From Bacteroidia bacterium (GTDB taxonomy: Bacteria; Bacteroidota; Bacteroidia; Bacteroidales; CAJPTX01): 57,844 nt of DNA. The DNA lies in NCBI GenBank assembly GCA_002749065.1, contig PDTX01000013.1, forward strand, positions 1-57,844, in the 5' to 3' direction. Below, piece after piece: positions 34,588 to 43,800 of this stretch. The notes beneath the pieces are model-generated. The model did not search any database. It saw only the letters and a program-made list of their open reading frames with translations, and had not been told where the DNA came from. Every line of letters starts with the position of its first letter. Within the stretch, counting starts at the first letter, position 1. The position numbers and the translations under genes are program-made.

Positions 34588-35157
34588 CTACTGCCGGTCC
34601 TTCTGCTCCCGAAGGGCGTTGGTGGCCTGCTGCTGGGCCTGGGTGGCGATGGAGAGCATCTCACGGACGAAGACCCGGTTCTCCTCGCCCAGCTTCTCGT
34701 TCTCCATCTGCTTCAGCCTCCTGACCACGGCCTTGAGCTCCTCGGGGCTGGCATATTCGAAGGCGACCTCCAGCGCCGTAACGGCCTCAACCAGAACCTG
34801 TAGGCTGGGCGATAGGAGCTGCTCGGCGAGGTAGCCCATCAGGGGGGAGAAGTCCATGGAGTTCTGCCAGCACACGGAGATGAGGCCCGCCTTGAGGTCG
34901 TCGGGCAGCGACTGCTCCTCCAGCTGCTGCTGCAGGGCCGGGATGAGCGCGGTGTACTTGACATCGACCAGCAGGCGGATAATCTCGTGGCGCACTTCCT
35001 CGGTGGTCTGCTCCTGGCAGAAGGTGGCCAGAAGGGCCGGGATGTGGTCCGGGCTTTCGTCCTCCCGCGCCTTGCCGATGGCGGCCAGCTGAATTTCGGG
35101 TATTCCGGACTGGAGCGCTTGCTGTATCTCGCTGGTATTCTTGCTGTTCTGGGTCAT
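34588..35157 (-). CDS. HEAT-repeat-like helical protein
   Basis: A 189-aa all-helical protein with HEAT-like helix pairs (IQLAAIGKAREDESPDHIPA, EVRHEIIRLLVDVKYTALIP, LQVLVEAVTALEVAFEY) and a Gln-rich C-terminus. Such proteins are scaffolds; no partner is evident. It is transcribed divergently from plsY, and the two -7 boxes form one palindrome. No signal peptide, so probably cytosolic. Confidence 0.8.
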   Translation of the reverse strand: MTQNSKNTSEIQQALQSGIPEIQLAAIGKAREDESPDHIPALLATFCQEQTTEEVRHEIIRLLVDVKYTALIPALQQQLEEQSLPDDLKAGLISVCWQNSMDFSPLMGYLAEQLLSPSLQVLVEAVTALEVAFEYASPEELKAVVRRLKQMENEKLGEENRVFVREMLSIATQAQQQATNALREQKDRQ

Positions 35158-35240
35158 GGCTAGGGCCTATGGTGATGTGGTAAGCGGGTGGTCCGAGCGG
35201 GCATTTCGCGCAGATTCGGTCCCGGGCGTAATTGAAAACG

Positions 35241-35259
35241 CAAAAATAGTGTATTTTTG
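35241..35259. promoter_or_regulatory. Back-to-back -7 boxes of the divergent HEAT-like and plsY genes
   Basis: The palindrome CAAAAATA-GTG-TATTTTTG contains a TAnnTTTG box on each strand separated by 3 bp. Polymerases could not open both at once, so the two promoters should exclude each other. Confidence 0.55.
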
Positions 35260-35282
35260 CTACGAATCATTCGAGGAGAGAA

Positions 35283-35930
35283 ATGGAGATTGCACTTGTA
35301 CTGCTACTGATCCTTGCGGCCTACCTCCTGGGTAGCATCCCCTCGGCCGTGTGGGTCGGGAGGTCGCTCCGTGGCATAGACCCCCGGGAGCACGGTAGCC
35401 GGAACGCCGGTGCGACCAACACGATTCGGGTGCTGGGCACCCCGCTCGGGGTGCTGGTGCTGCTGATGGACGTGGCCAAGGGCTTCTTCGCGGTTAGCCT
35501 GTGGCACATCGGGGCGGGGAGCTTCGATTCGGCCAACGCGCTCTACACCTACATGATAGCCCTGGGTCTGATGGCCGTGGTGGGGCATATCTACCCGGTT
35601 TTCGCCGGATTTCGGGGCGGGAAGGGCGTGGCGACCATCAGCGGGGTGCTCCTGGCGCTGCAGCCCTGGGCCTTCCTCTGGCTGCTGCTGCTGTTCGCCC
35701 TCATCGTCATCGTGACGCGCTACATATCGCTGGGCTCGGTGGTTTGCGGCCTCTGCTACCCCTTCGTCCTGTACTTCGGCTTCGGGGAGCGCGCCCTACC
35801 CTTCCTGATATTCGCCTCCTGCACAGGCCTGCTGCTGCTGTACACGCACCGCAAGAACATCGGCCGGCTGCTCAAGGGGACGGAGTCGAAGTTCCAGCCC
35901 ACCCGGCACGGGAGCATGGGCAAGGGCTAG
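35283..35930 (+). CDS. plsY: Acyl-phosphate:glycerol-3-phosphate acyltransferase
   Basis: A 215-aa inner-membrane enzyme making lysophosphatidic acid from acyl-phosphate. All three PlsY motifs are present: GSIPSAVWVGR, HGSRNAGATNTIRVLG and GHIYPVFAGFRGGKGVAT, plus HRKNIGRLLKGTE at the end, and five to six membrane segments. GAGGAGAG precedes the ATG. Its last four bases overlap the end of the convergent cdaA gene. Confidence 0.95.
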   Translation: MEIALVLLLILAAYLLGSIPSAVWVGRSLRGIDPREHGSRNAGATNTIRVLGTPLGVLVLLMDVAKGFFAVSLWHIGAGSFDSANALYTYMIALGLMAVVGHIYPVFAGFRGGKGVATISGVLLALQPWAFLWLLLLFALIVIVTRYISLGSVVCGLCYPFVLYFGFGERALPFLIFASCTGLLLLYTHRKNIGRLLKGTESKFQPTRHGSMGKG

Positions 35931-36712
35931 TCCTCCGTCCGGGCTGCGAGGAGGTCCATGAGCTCTTCGCGGCTGTATCCCTCGGTGATCTCCCCGCCCT
36001 CGACGATGGAGACCATGCCGGTTTCCTCCGACACGACCAGCACCAGGGCATCGGTCTCCTCGGTCAGGCCGATGGCCGCCCGGTGGCGAAGGCCCAGCCG
36101 CCGGGGTATCTCGGGGTCCTGCGATACGGGGAGTATGCACTGGGCCGCGGCGATGCGCCCCCCCTGCACTATGGCGGCCCCGTCGTGCAGGGGGGAGTTC
36201 TTGAAGAAGATGCTCTCGATGAGGCGGGCCTTTATGCTCGCGTCCACCGTTACGCCCGTGTCGGTGTAGTCCTTGAGGCTGTGCGAGCGGGCCAGGACGA
36301 GCAGGGCGCCGGTCTTGCTGCGACCCATGTGGATGCAGGCCGAGGCGATTTCGGCCAGCTGGTCGCTGCTGTAGCGATGGCTCTTCCCCCGCTGCCGTAG
36401 GCTGAGCGACAGGCCCCGGGTGCGGGCGTAGCGCGTGCCCATGTAGAGGAGGAAGCGGCGGATCTCCTGTTGGAAGACGATGATGACGGCCAGGAGGCCC
36501 ACGCCCATAATCTGGCCGAGGATGGTGCTCATCAGCTCCATGTTGAGGGCGCGGACTATCAGCCAGAGGATGTACAGGGAGCTCAGTCCCAGGAAGATGG
36601 TCATGGCCGTGGTGCCCCTCACCATCTTGTAGAGCTGGAAGAGGATGAAGGCCACCAGCAGGATGTCTACCACATCGAGGAGGCCGATATTGATGAAGGT
36701 AGAGCTCTCCAT
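35927..36712 (-). CDS. cdaA: Diadenylate cyclase CdaA
   Basis: A 261-aa membrane enzyme making c-di-AMP from two ATP. Three N-terminal membrane segments (about 9-95) precede the DAC domain with GALLVLARSHSL, the catalytic NSPLHDGAAIV and the RHRAAIGL motif, then VSEETG. It starts 3 nt after folP stops, the usual folP-cdaA pairing in Bacteroidota. The second messenger commonly controls K+ and osmolyte transport. Confidence 0.94.
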   Translation of the reverse strand: MESSTFINIGLLDVVDILLVAFILFQLYKMVRGTTAMTIFLGLSSLYILWLIVRALNMELMSTILGQIMGVGLLAVIIVFQQEIRRFLLYMGTRYARTRGLSLSLRQRGKSHRYSSDQLAEIASACIHMGRSKTGALLVLARSHSLKDYTDTGVTVDASIKARLIESIFFKNSPLHDGAAIVQGGRIAAAQCILPVSQDPEIPRRLGLRHRAAIGLTEETDALVLVVSEETGMVSIVEGGEITEGYSREELMDLLAARTED

Positions 36713-36715
36713 GGG

Positions 36716-37618
36716 CTAGCGGAAGTTGGCTTGACGGCGGTAGACCTCGTGGATGCGTACCGCCTGGACGGCGGGTAGCACGTCGTGCACGCGGAGGATG
36801 TCCGCCCCGTTGAGCAGGGCGATGGTGTCCACGGTCTGGGTGGCGTGCAGGGCCTCGTCGGGGCTGATGTCCAGGAGGCGGTAGAGCATGCTCTTGCGCG
36901 AGAGGCCCGCGAGGATGGGGCAGCCCAGGATGCGGAAGGCCGCGAGGTTCTTGAGGAGGGTGTAGTTGTGGTCGATGGTCTTGCCGAAGCCGAAGCCGGG
37001 GTCGACTATCAAGTCGCAGAGGCCCAGGGCGGTGAGGCGTTCTACGCGCTCGCTGAAGAAGTCGATGAGCTCGGCCACCACGTCGTCGTAGTGGGGCTTG
37101 GTCTGCATGTCGAGGGGGGTGCCCTGTATGTGGGTAAGGACGTAGGGGACGCGCCACTTGGCCACCACGTCGAACATCTCGGGGTCCATCTCCCCGGCCG
37201 ATACGTCGTTGACCATCTCCACGGCGAACTCCTCCAGGAGGCGGTCGGCCACCGAGGCCCTGTAGGTGTCCACGGAGATGGGGAGGTCGGGCTTGAGCTC
37301 GCGGACTATCGAGATGGCCATGCGCAGCCGCTCCAGCTCCTGGTCCACGGTGGGGGGCGTGCTGCCCGGGCGGGTGGAGCACGCGCCCACGTCCACGATG
37401 TCGCCCCCCTCGGCCACGATTTGCTCCACGCGGCTACGTATCGCGTCCGGGCTCGGGGTGCGGCTGCCGGGGTAGAAGCTATTGTCGGTGACGTTCAGGA
37501 TGCCCATGACCAGCGGGCGTTGGCAGCTGACGATGCGCCCCCCCAGGTTGAGGCTGCTGGTCGGGCTGGAGTAGCCCTTGTCGGGGGTCCAGGCGAAGTT
37601 TTGGCTCTCGTTTGGCAT
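36716..37618 (-). CDS. folP: Dihydropteroate synthase
   Basis: A 300-aa TIM-barrel enzyme of folate synthesis, condensing p-aminobenzoate with hydroxymethyl-dihydropterin diphosphate. Motifs: MGILNVTDNSFYPGSR, DVGACSTRPGS, PISVDTYRASVA, DPGFGFGKTIDHNY, LAGLSRKSM and the final RVHDV. The common NVTPDSF appears as NVTDNSF. Coupled to cdaA downstream. Confidence 0.94.
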   Translation of the reverse strand: MPNESQNFAWTPDKGYSSPTSSLNLGGRIVSCQRPLVMGILNVTDNSFYPGSRTPSPDAIRSRVEQIVAEGGDIVDVGACSTRPGSTPPTVDQELERLRMAISIVRELKPDLPISVDTYRASVADRLLEEFAVEMVNDVSAGEMDPEMFDVVAKWRVPYVLTHIQGTPLDMQTKPHYDDVVAELIDFFSERVERLTALGLCDLIVDPGFGFGKTIDHNYTLLKNLAAFRILGCPILAGLSRKSMLYRLLDISPDEALHATQTVDTIALLNGADILRVHDVLPAVQAVRIHEVYRRQANFR

Positions 37619-37646
37619 TGCTCTCTGCTTAGCTGTTGGTGTGGGG

Positions 37647-38588
37647 CTAGTCCTCCTCGCCGTCCTCCTCGGCGGGTGAGCCCCAGGTGTATAGCACGCG
37701 GGTGAAGTTGCGGGCGGCGAGGTCCTCGGCGCTGATGGCGAAGGTGCAGCTGCCGCCCGCGTCCCAGTCTATGCCGTCCAGCGAGTTGAGCTCCAGCAGG
37801 ACGGTGTCGGCCGGGGCGTAGCGCTCCTCGGCCCGGGGGTCTTCGGCCCAGAAGGAGGGCCAGCCGCCGATCTTGGTGTCGATGTAGGTGAAGAGGTTGA
37901 AGATGAGGTCCGTGAGCTCGTCCTCCTCGTCGGCGAACTCGCTGAGGCTGTGGCCGCTGGCCTCCACGGCCTCGCGGAACAGGTCGGGGAAGCGGTAGTC
38001 GTCGCTGGTGATGGGCTGGAAGTCCTCCTCGAAGGCCATGGCGCGCGTGGCCTCCTGGCCGATGGGCCACGAGGGGCCGAAGGGCGGGGGGGTGTAGCGG
38101 GAGAGGATATCGGCCTCGCTCACGGCCTCGTCGACCTGCTCGTGGTAGAGCACCCGGGTGTTGCGGTTGGCCGTGAGGTCCATGGGGTCGAGGCCGAGCA
38201 TCTCATCCCGGCCGACCCAGAACTGGAGGATGCCATGCGCGGGGTAGCCCACGGTCGACGGGTTGGGAAGCTCCTCGCAGCGTATCTGGACCAGGAGGGC
38301 CATCGGCTCACCGGCCAGGTCGGTGGGCACGGCCCCATCCTTCGGCAGGTAGGGCACGCCGCCGAACTTGGAGCCCGCCAGCTGGGGGTCGCCCTCCGGC
38401 ACGAGCAGCAGGATGGGGCGGAGGGTCTGGCCCATCAGGTCCGTGCAGACCTGGCGTAGCCAGGGGTACTTCGCCAGGAAGGCCTGGTTGGCATCCTCCA
38501 GCTCGTCCATCCGCTCGTTGACTATTCGCCTGAGCTCTATTTGTTCTAGGCTGCTCATATGCTGCATTTTAGATATATACATTCCCAT
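37647..38588 (-). CDS. DUF1963 (YwqG-like) protein
   Basis: A 313-aa cytosolic acidic protein of the YwqG/DUF1963 group: SKFGGVPYLPKDGAVPTD, LLVQIRCEELP, GILQFWVG, IGGWPSFWAEDPR, and LLELNSLDGIDWDAGGSCTF near the end. The family has no proven function; the gene is widespread and often single. Several in-frame starts exist; the ATG at 38588 lies just behind a good promoter. GTG at 38600 is possible. Confidence 0.8.
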   Translation of the reverse strand: MGMYISKMQHMSSLEQIELRRIVNERMDELEDANQAFLAKYPWLRQVCTDLMGQTLRPILLLVPEGDPQLAGSKFGGVPYLPKDGAVPTDLAGEPMALLVQIRCEELPNPSTVGYPAHGILQFWVGRDEMLGLDPMDLTANRNTRVLYHEQVDEAVSEADILSRYTPPPFGPSWPIGQEATRAMAFEEDFQPITSDDYRFPDLFREAVEASGHSLSEFADEEDELTDLIFNLFTYIDTKIGGWPSFWAEDPRAEERYAPADTVLLELNSLDGIDWDAGGSCTFAISAEDLAARNFTRVLYTWGSPAEEDGEED

Positions 38589-38624
38589 GGTGGACCGCAC
38601 TCTTCAACAGGCTACCCCCCTGCA

Positions 38625-38657
38625 CAAAGGTAGGAATAAACGGAGAGCTAGTGCAAA
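38625..38657 (-). promoter_or_regulatory. Promoter TTTG-N21-TACCTTTG of the DUF1963 gene
   Basis: Minus-strand TTTG at 38654-38657, a 21-nt spacer and TACCTTTG at 38625-38632, 36 nt ahead of the chosen start. Confidence 0.65.
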
Positions 38658-38682
38658 ACCTACACATTGTCTGCCCCCTATG

Positions 38683-38712
38683 AAAAAGAGCGATGCGCCC
38701 CTGGCACATCGC
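38683..38712 (-). terminator. Intrinsic terminator of the dihydroorotate-dehydrogenase-like gene
   Basis: GCGATGTGCC/GGCGCATCGC, 10-bp stem with a 3-nt loop, followed by TCTTTTTC on the minus strand. Confidence 0.85.
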
Positions 38713-38744
38713 CCCTCCCATGCTTTCCGCGCAGCTCCTTCCAC

Positions 38745-39722
38745 CTACCCCTCCCGCGAGGAGAAGTACTTCATGAACTGGCTGCGCTCGAAGAGCAGGA
38801 TGTTGCCCTTGGCGTAGTTCATCTTCCCCCTCATCTCGGCCACCGAGCTCAGGCCCAGCGTCTTCATGGCCGCCTCGAACTCGGCCAGCACCGTGGACAG
38901 ATGCTTGGGGCCCTTCTGGTAGAGCACCGTGCAGAGCTGGGCCGCATTGGCCCCCGTGAGGATGGCCTTGGCCACATCGGCTCCCGAGTGGATGCCCGTC
39001 GAGGCCGAGAGATCTATGCCCGTAATCTGCGCCGAGGCCAGCGCCAGCCAGCGGAGGGTCGGGGCCAGCTCATGCGGCGTGGAGAACACCTCGGCCGACT
39101 CCACGGCCTGCTTCTCCAGGTTGATGTCCGGCTCGTAGTAGCGGTTGAACAGCACCACGCCCTTCACGCCGCGGTTGCGCAGCTGCGAAATCACGTAGAG
39201 CGGGTTGGTGAACATGCGGCTCAGCTTGACCGATACCGGTATCTTCACCTGGCCCACGAGCTCCTCCACCGTCTTGTAGTAGATCTCCTCGTAGTGGCTC
39301 GCCGGCCTATTCGGGTCGGTGGCCAGGTGGTAGACGTTCATCTCCACGGCATCCGCGCCCGCGCTCTCGAGCTGCTTGGCGAACTCGGCCCACTTGCCCT
39401 GGCCCACGCAGTTGATGCTGGCGATGACGGGGATGCCGGTGGCCTTCTTCGCGCCCGAGATGTTGTCCAGGTAGGCCTGCAGCGCGTTGCCCTGGATGTA
39501 GCCCTGCACGAAGTCGTAGGCCTCGGGGTAGTCGTTCTGCCCGCCCAGCGCGTTGGCCTCGTTGATTATCTGCTCCTCGAAGAGCGACTTGAGCACTACC
39601 GCGCCCGCGCCGTACTCCTCCAGCTGCTTGACTTTATCGGCCGTATCGGTCAGCCCCGAGCTGCTTACAATCAGCGGATTGCGAAGGGACAAACCGAGGT
39701 ATGAGGTTTTCAAATCTGCCAT
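38745..39722 (-). CDS. Dihydroorotate dehydrogenase-like flavoprotein
   Basis: A 325-aa TIM barrel related to class-1 PyrD, starting MADLKTSYLGLSLRNPLIVS and ending in a phosphate-binding region TGIHSGADVAKAILTGANA. FMN contacts such as the Lys in VSVKLSRMF are kept. The substrate loop of true PyrD (N-x-S-x-P-N with a catalytic Cys) is replaced by EMNVYHLATDPNR, so pyrimidine synthesis is unlikely. A group with this architecture is common in Bacteroidota but unassigned. The true start is inside a longer open frame and has GAGAAAG upstream. It follows the YggS gene by 29 nt. Confidence 0.88.
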   Translation of the reverse strand: MADLKTSYLGLSLRNPLIVSSSGLTDTADKVKQLEEYGAGAVVLKSLFEEQIINEANALGGQNDYPEAYDFVQGYIQGNALQAYLDNISGAKKATGIPVIASINCVGQGKWAEFAKQLESAGADAVEMNVYHLATDPNRPASHYEEIYYKTVEELVGQVKIPVSVKLSRMFTNPLYVISQLRNRGVKGVVLFNRYYEPDINLEKQAVESAEVFSTPHELAPTLRWLALASAQITGIDLSASTGIHSGADVAKAILTGANAAQLCTVLYQKGPKHLSTVLAEFEAAMKTLGLSSVAEMRGKMNYAKGNILLFERSQFMKYFSSREG

Positions 39723-39751
39723 CTTTCTCTCGATTAGGTTATGTTCTACTG

Positions 39752-40417
39752 TTAATGCCTCGTTCCAAATATCGCGCTGCCCACGCGCACCATGCTGCTC
39801 CCCTCCTCGAGGGCCAGGCGGTAGTCGCCCGACATGCCCATGGAGAGCTGCGCGAACTGCCCGTCGGGGAAGCGGCCCGAGCCCGCGACCTGGTCGAACA
39901 GCTGCCTGAGCTGGCGGAACTCCGCGCGGACCTGCTGCTCGTCGTCGGTGAAGGTCGCCATGCCCATGAGGCCCCGCACGCGGATGCCGGGGTGGTCCTC
40001 CGGCCTGAAGCGCGCGAGGAAGTCCGTGAGCTCCCCGGGGGCGAAGCCGAACTTGCTCTCCTCCTGGGCCACATGGACCTGCAGCAGGATGTCCTGGCAC
40101 ACGCCCCGGGCCTGGGCCTCACGGTCGATGGCCTCCAGCAGCCGGGGGCTGTCGACGGAGTGGATGAGGGACACCCGCCCGACGACCATCCTGACCTTGT
40201 TGCGCTGCAGATGCCCGATCAGGTGCCACTCCACGTCGGCCGGGAGGGCATCCACCTTCTCGAGCAGCTCCTGCACGCGGTTCTCGCCGAAGGCCCGCTG
40301 CCCCGCGTCGTAGGCCTCCTGCACGGCGCGTACGGGGTGCGTCTTCGATACGGCGATGAGGGTCACCCCGGCGGGGAGCTCCCCCCGCACGGTGGCGAGC
40401 TGCGCGGCTATTGACAT
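39752..40417 (-). CDS. YggS/PROSC-family PLP homeostasis protein
   Basis: A 221-aa single-domain PLP-binding barrel. LIAVSKTHP holds the PLP lysine; AFGENRVQE, EWHLIGHLQRNKVR, LMGMATF, LSMGMSGDY and VRVGSAIFG follow in family order. It balances PLP and amino-acid pools rather than catalysing a known reaction. The ATG at 40417 is chosen because the -7 box lies 25 nt upstream of it and overlaps any earlier start. Confidence 0.93.
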   Translation of the reverse strand: MSIAAQLATVRGELPAGVTLIAVSKTHPVRAVQEAYDAGQRAFGENRVQELLEKVDALPADVEWHLIGHLQRNKVRMVVGRVSLIHSVDSPRLLEAIDREAQARGVCQDILLQVHVAQEESKFGFAPGELTDFLARFRPEDHPGIRVRGLMGMATFTDDEQQVRAEFRQLRQLFDQVAGSGRFPDGQFAQLSMGMSGDYRLALEEGSSMVRVGSAIFGTRH

Positions 40418-40441
40418 GCTATAATACTCCACATTACCCGG

Positions 40442-40449
40442 CAAAGGTA
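40442..40449 (-). promoter_or_regulatory. -7 box TACCTTTG of the YggS-DHOD-like unit
   Basis: Exact TAnnTTTG match; no clear TTTG upstream. Confidence 0.55.
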
Positions 40450-40573
40450 GCGAAAATATGGCTATAACGCTTTGAAATAAGCGTAGGCCGGCAATTCGCT
40501 CCCCTCGGCACGGAGCAGCCCATCGGGAAGCCTCACCGCACCCGCTCCCCCGCCGGAGCTCGGGGCGGGAAGG

Positions 40574-40867
40574 CTAGACGATGTCCTCCACCTCCCAGCG
40601 GAAGGCCTTCAGGCCCTGCTCGGGGGCCAGCTCGTTGAGCTGGCGGCACTGCTGCATGAGCTCGGCGGCCTTCGCGTCGGTGGTGACGCACAGCATCGAG
40701 GAGTTGATGGCGGGCCATGTGTGCGTGCCAAGGTGGGGCTCGCCCTCGTGCGTCCCCGTCCCCTTCACGCCGTCCCAGCGGGTGTAGCCGCGGACGTTGA
40801 CCCGCCGGAGCAGCTCCTGCACCTGCTCGCTGAGCGCCTGGTTGTACACGATGAATACTGCTTTCAT
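40574..40867 (-). CDS. PII-like transporter-associated protein (PG0541 type)
   Basis: A 97-aa protein starting MKAVFIVYNQALSEQVQELL, with a middle GYTRWDGVKGTGTHEGEPHL and a C-terminal segment around MLCVTTDAKAAELM. The size and alpha/beta order suggest a ferredoxin-like PII fold. I associate this with a family found directly downstream of RND pump genes in Bacteroidota (PG0541 in P. gingivalis). It follows the permease by 5 nt, as the last gene of the efflux operon. The HEGEPHLGTHTWPA stretch may bind metal through its histidines. Role unknown; regulation of the pump is inference. Confidence 0.82.
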   Translation of the reverse strand: MKAVFIVYNQALSEQVQELLRRVNVRGYTRWDGVKGTGTHEGEPHLGTHTWPAINSSMLCVTTDAKAAELMQQCRQLNELAPEQGLKAFRWEVEDIV

Positions 40868-40872
40868 AGCGT

Positions 40873-43800
40873 CTATGCTTGCTGTTGCTTGGCGGCGCGC
40901 ACCACGGCCCTACGGTGCTTCTTCCGGTGGCTGAGTATGCCGCGGGAGGCGAACATGGTGTACACGGCCGGGACCACGATGAGGGTCAGGAAGGTGGAGA
41001 AGGTCAGCCCGCCGATGACGGCCACGCCCATGGGCCGCCACATCTCCGAGCCCTCGCCCGAGCTGAGCGCCAGGGGGAGCATGCCCAGGATGGTGGTCAG
41101 GGCCGTCATGAGCACGGGGCGTAGGCGCGACTTGCCCCCCTCGACCACGGCGCGGAAGGTGGAGTAGCCCCGCTCGCGCAGGAGGTTCGTGTAGTCCACC
41201 AGCACGATGCCGTTCTTGACCACGATGCCCACCAGCATGATGCCGCCAATCATGGAGATGAGGTTGAGCTTGGTGCCCGTAATCATCAGGGCCACAATCA
41301 CGCCCGTGAAGGCGAAGGGCAGCGAGAGCATGATGATGAAGGGCTCCTTGAAGCTCTCGAACTGGGAGGCCATCACGATGTAGACCAGCGCGAGGACCAG
41401 CAGGAGGAGCTGCCCCATGTCGCTGTTGGTCTCCCCCTGGTCCTTGGCCGTGCCGCCCATGCTCACGGCGATGCTGCTGGGCATGTCGAGCTCGTTGACG
41501 GCTTCCCATATCTGGTCGACCACGGTGCTGAGGGAGGCGCGGTAGATGCCGCTGTTGACGTACATGACGCGCTTGCGGTTGATGTGCTGTATGCTGGGGG
41601 CGGCGTAGAACTCGCTCACCTGGGCGACCTCGGAGAGCTTGATGGGCTGCCCCGTGCTGGAGTAGAGGGTGATGTCGTTGAGGGCCTCCAGGGAGGCGCG
41701 GTGGGCCTGGTCGTAGCGGACGATGATGTCGTACTCGCTGCCGGCCTCGCGGTACTTGGAGGCGGACAGGCCGTTGATGCGGTTGCGCACGTAGGCGGCG
41801 GCCGTGCTGGAGTTCAGGCCCGCGGCCGCGAGCTTGCTGCGGTCGAAGCGCACGTTGTACTGCATCTGCGGGGGGTCGTTCTTCACCTCCACGTCGCGGG
41901 TGCCCTCTATGGCGCGCATCTTCTCGGCCAGGAGCTCGGCGTAGCGGGCGGTCTCCTCGAGGTCGTGGCCGATGAGCTGCACCTCTATCTTGGCCGCGCC
42001 CTGCGAGCCGCCCTGGGCCCCCCCGGCAATCACCTGGAAGCGGTCGAACTCCGTGAGCTGGCCGAGCGAGCGGCGGATGGCATCGCTGATCTCGACGTGG
42101 GAGCGGGTGCGCTCGCCGGGCTTGACCAGGTCGATGTCCATGTCCACCATGTTGCTCTTCATGCCGCGGAAGGCCGCCAGGAGGTCGTCGCTGCCCGCGG
42201 CGCCGTAGGAGAGGACGATGACCTTCACCTCGGGGTTCTCCTCCTTGATCATGCGCTCGACCTGCTCGGCCAGCTCGCCGGTGTAGGCGCTCGAGACGCC
42301 CGGGGGCAGGGTCAGCTTGACCTGTATGCGCGAGTTGTCGGACTGGGGCATGAACTCGGTCTTGATCATGGGGAAGAGGAAGAGGCTGGCGACGAATATG
42401 AGGCTGGCCGCCCCCAGGGTGATGAAGCGGTGGTGGGCCGTCCAGGTGAGCACCCGGGCGTAGAGGTTGTCGAGCCCGCCGAGCATGCGCCCGATGGCCC
42501 GCTGCACCCGGTTCGCCCGTCGCAGCTGCTCCTTGCGGCGGGCGCGCAGCAGCTGGGAGGAGAGCATGGGGGTGAGGGTCAGGGCGGAGATGGTCGAGAC
42601 GGTGATCACGATGCTGACGATGTGGCCCAGGGGGCGGAACATGATGCCGCTCATGCCCTCGAGCATGGTGAGGGGGAGGAAGACCGCGATGACCGTCAGG
42701 GTGGTGGCCACCACGGCCAGGCCCACCTCGTTGGTGCCGTAGATGGCGGCCTCCCGGGGGGAGCTGCCGCGCTCGAGCTGGGAGGTGATGTTCTCCAGGA
42801 CCACGATGGCGTCGTCGACCACCATGCCGATGGCGATGGAGAGGGAGGAGAGGGAGATGATGTTGATGGTGTTGCCGCTCAGGTAGAGGTAGCTGAAGGC
42901 CACGATCAGGGAGACGGGGATGGTGATGATGATGATGAAGGTGGCGCGCCAGCGGCCCAGGAAGAAGAGGATGACCAGGATGACGAACAGGCCGGCGTAC
43001 ATGACGGTCCTACCCAGGGAGTTGAGGCTGCTCTCGATGAACTCGGCCGAGTTGAACAGCTGCTCTATCTGCACGTCCTTGGGGAGGTTCGCCTTGAGGG
43101 TCTCGAGCTCCTTGACGATGTCGCGGACGATGGTGACGGTGTTGCCGCCGCTCTGCTTCTGTATGGACATCTTGACGGAGCGCTGGCCGCCCCGCTTGAC
43201 CACGAGCTGCTGCGAGGCGAGCGAGTCGTTGACCCGGGCCACGTCGCACAGGAATATCTGGTGGCCCTTGAAGCTGCCGACCACCACGGAGTCCAGCTCC
43301 TCGGAGGCGCGGAACTCGGCCTCCACCCGCAGGGGCACGGCGCTGGTGCCCAGCTCCACGATGCCGGCGGGCATGTTGCGGTTCTCCTTGGAGATGGCCA
43401 TGCCCACCTGCTCCACGGTGAGGCGGTAGGCCTCCAGCCGCTGGGGGTCCACGTCCACCTGTATGGCCCGCTTGGCCCCCCCGCTCACGTTGATGGCGCC
43501 GATGCCGTTGACGCGGTTGAGCGGGTTGACCAGCACGTCCTCCACGATTTCGGGCAGCGCGTCGAAGCTCTCCTTGGCCGTCACGGAGTACTCCAGCACG
43601 GGGATCATGTTGGCGTTGAACTTGAAAATGAGCGGCTGGTCCACGCCCTCGGGGAGGGACTTCTGCACCCGGGCCAGGGCGTCGCGCACGGTGTTGCTGG
43701 CCTCGTCGAGGTTGGTCCCCCAGTCGAACTCCAGGAACACCATCGAGAAGTTGTCCTGCGAGCGGGAGGTGAGCTGCTTGAGGTCGGGGGTGGTGTTGAG

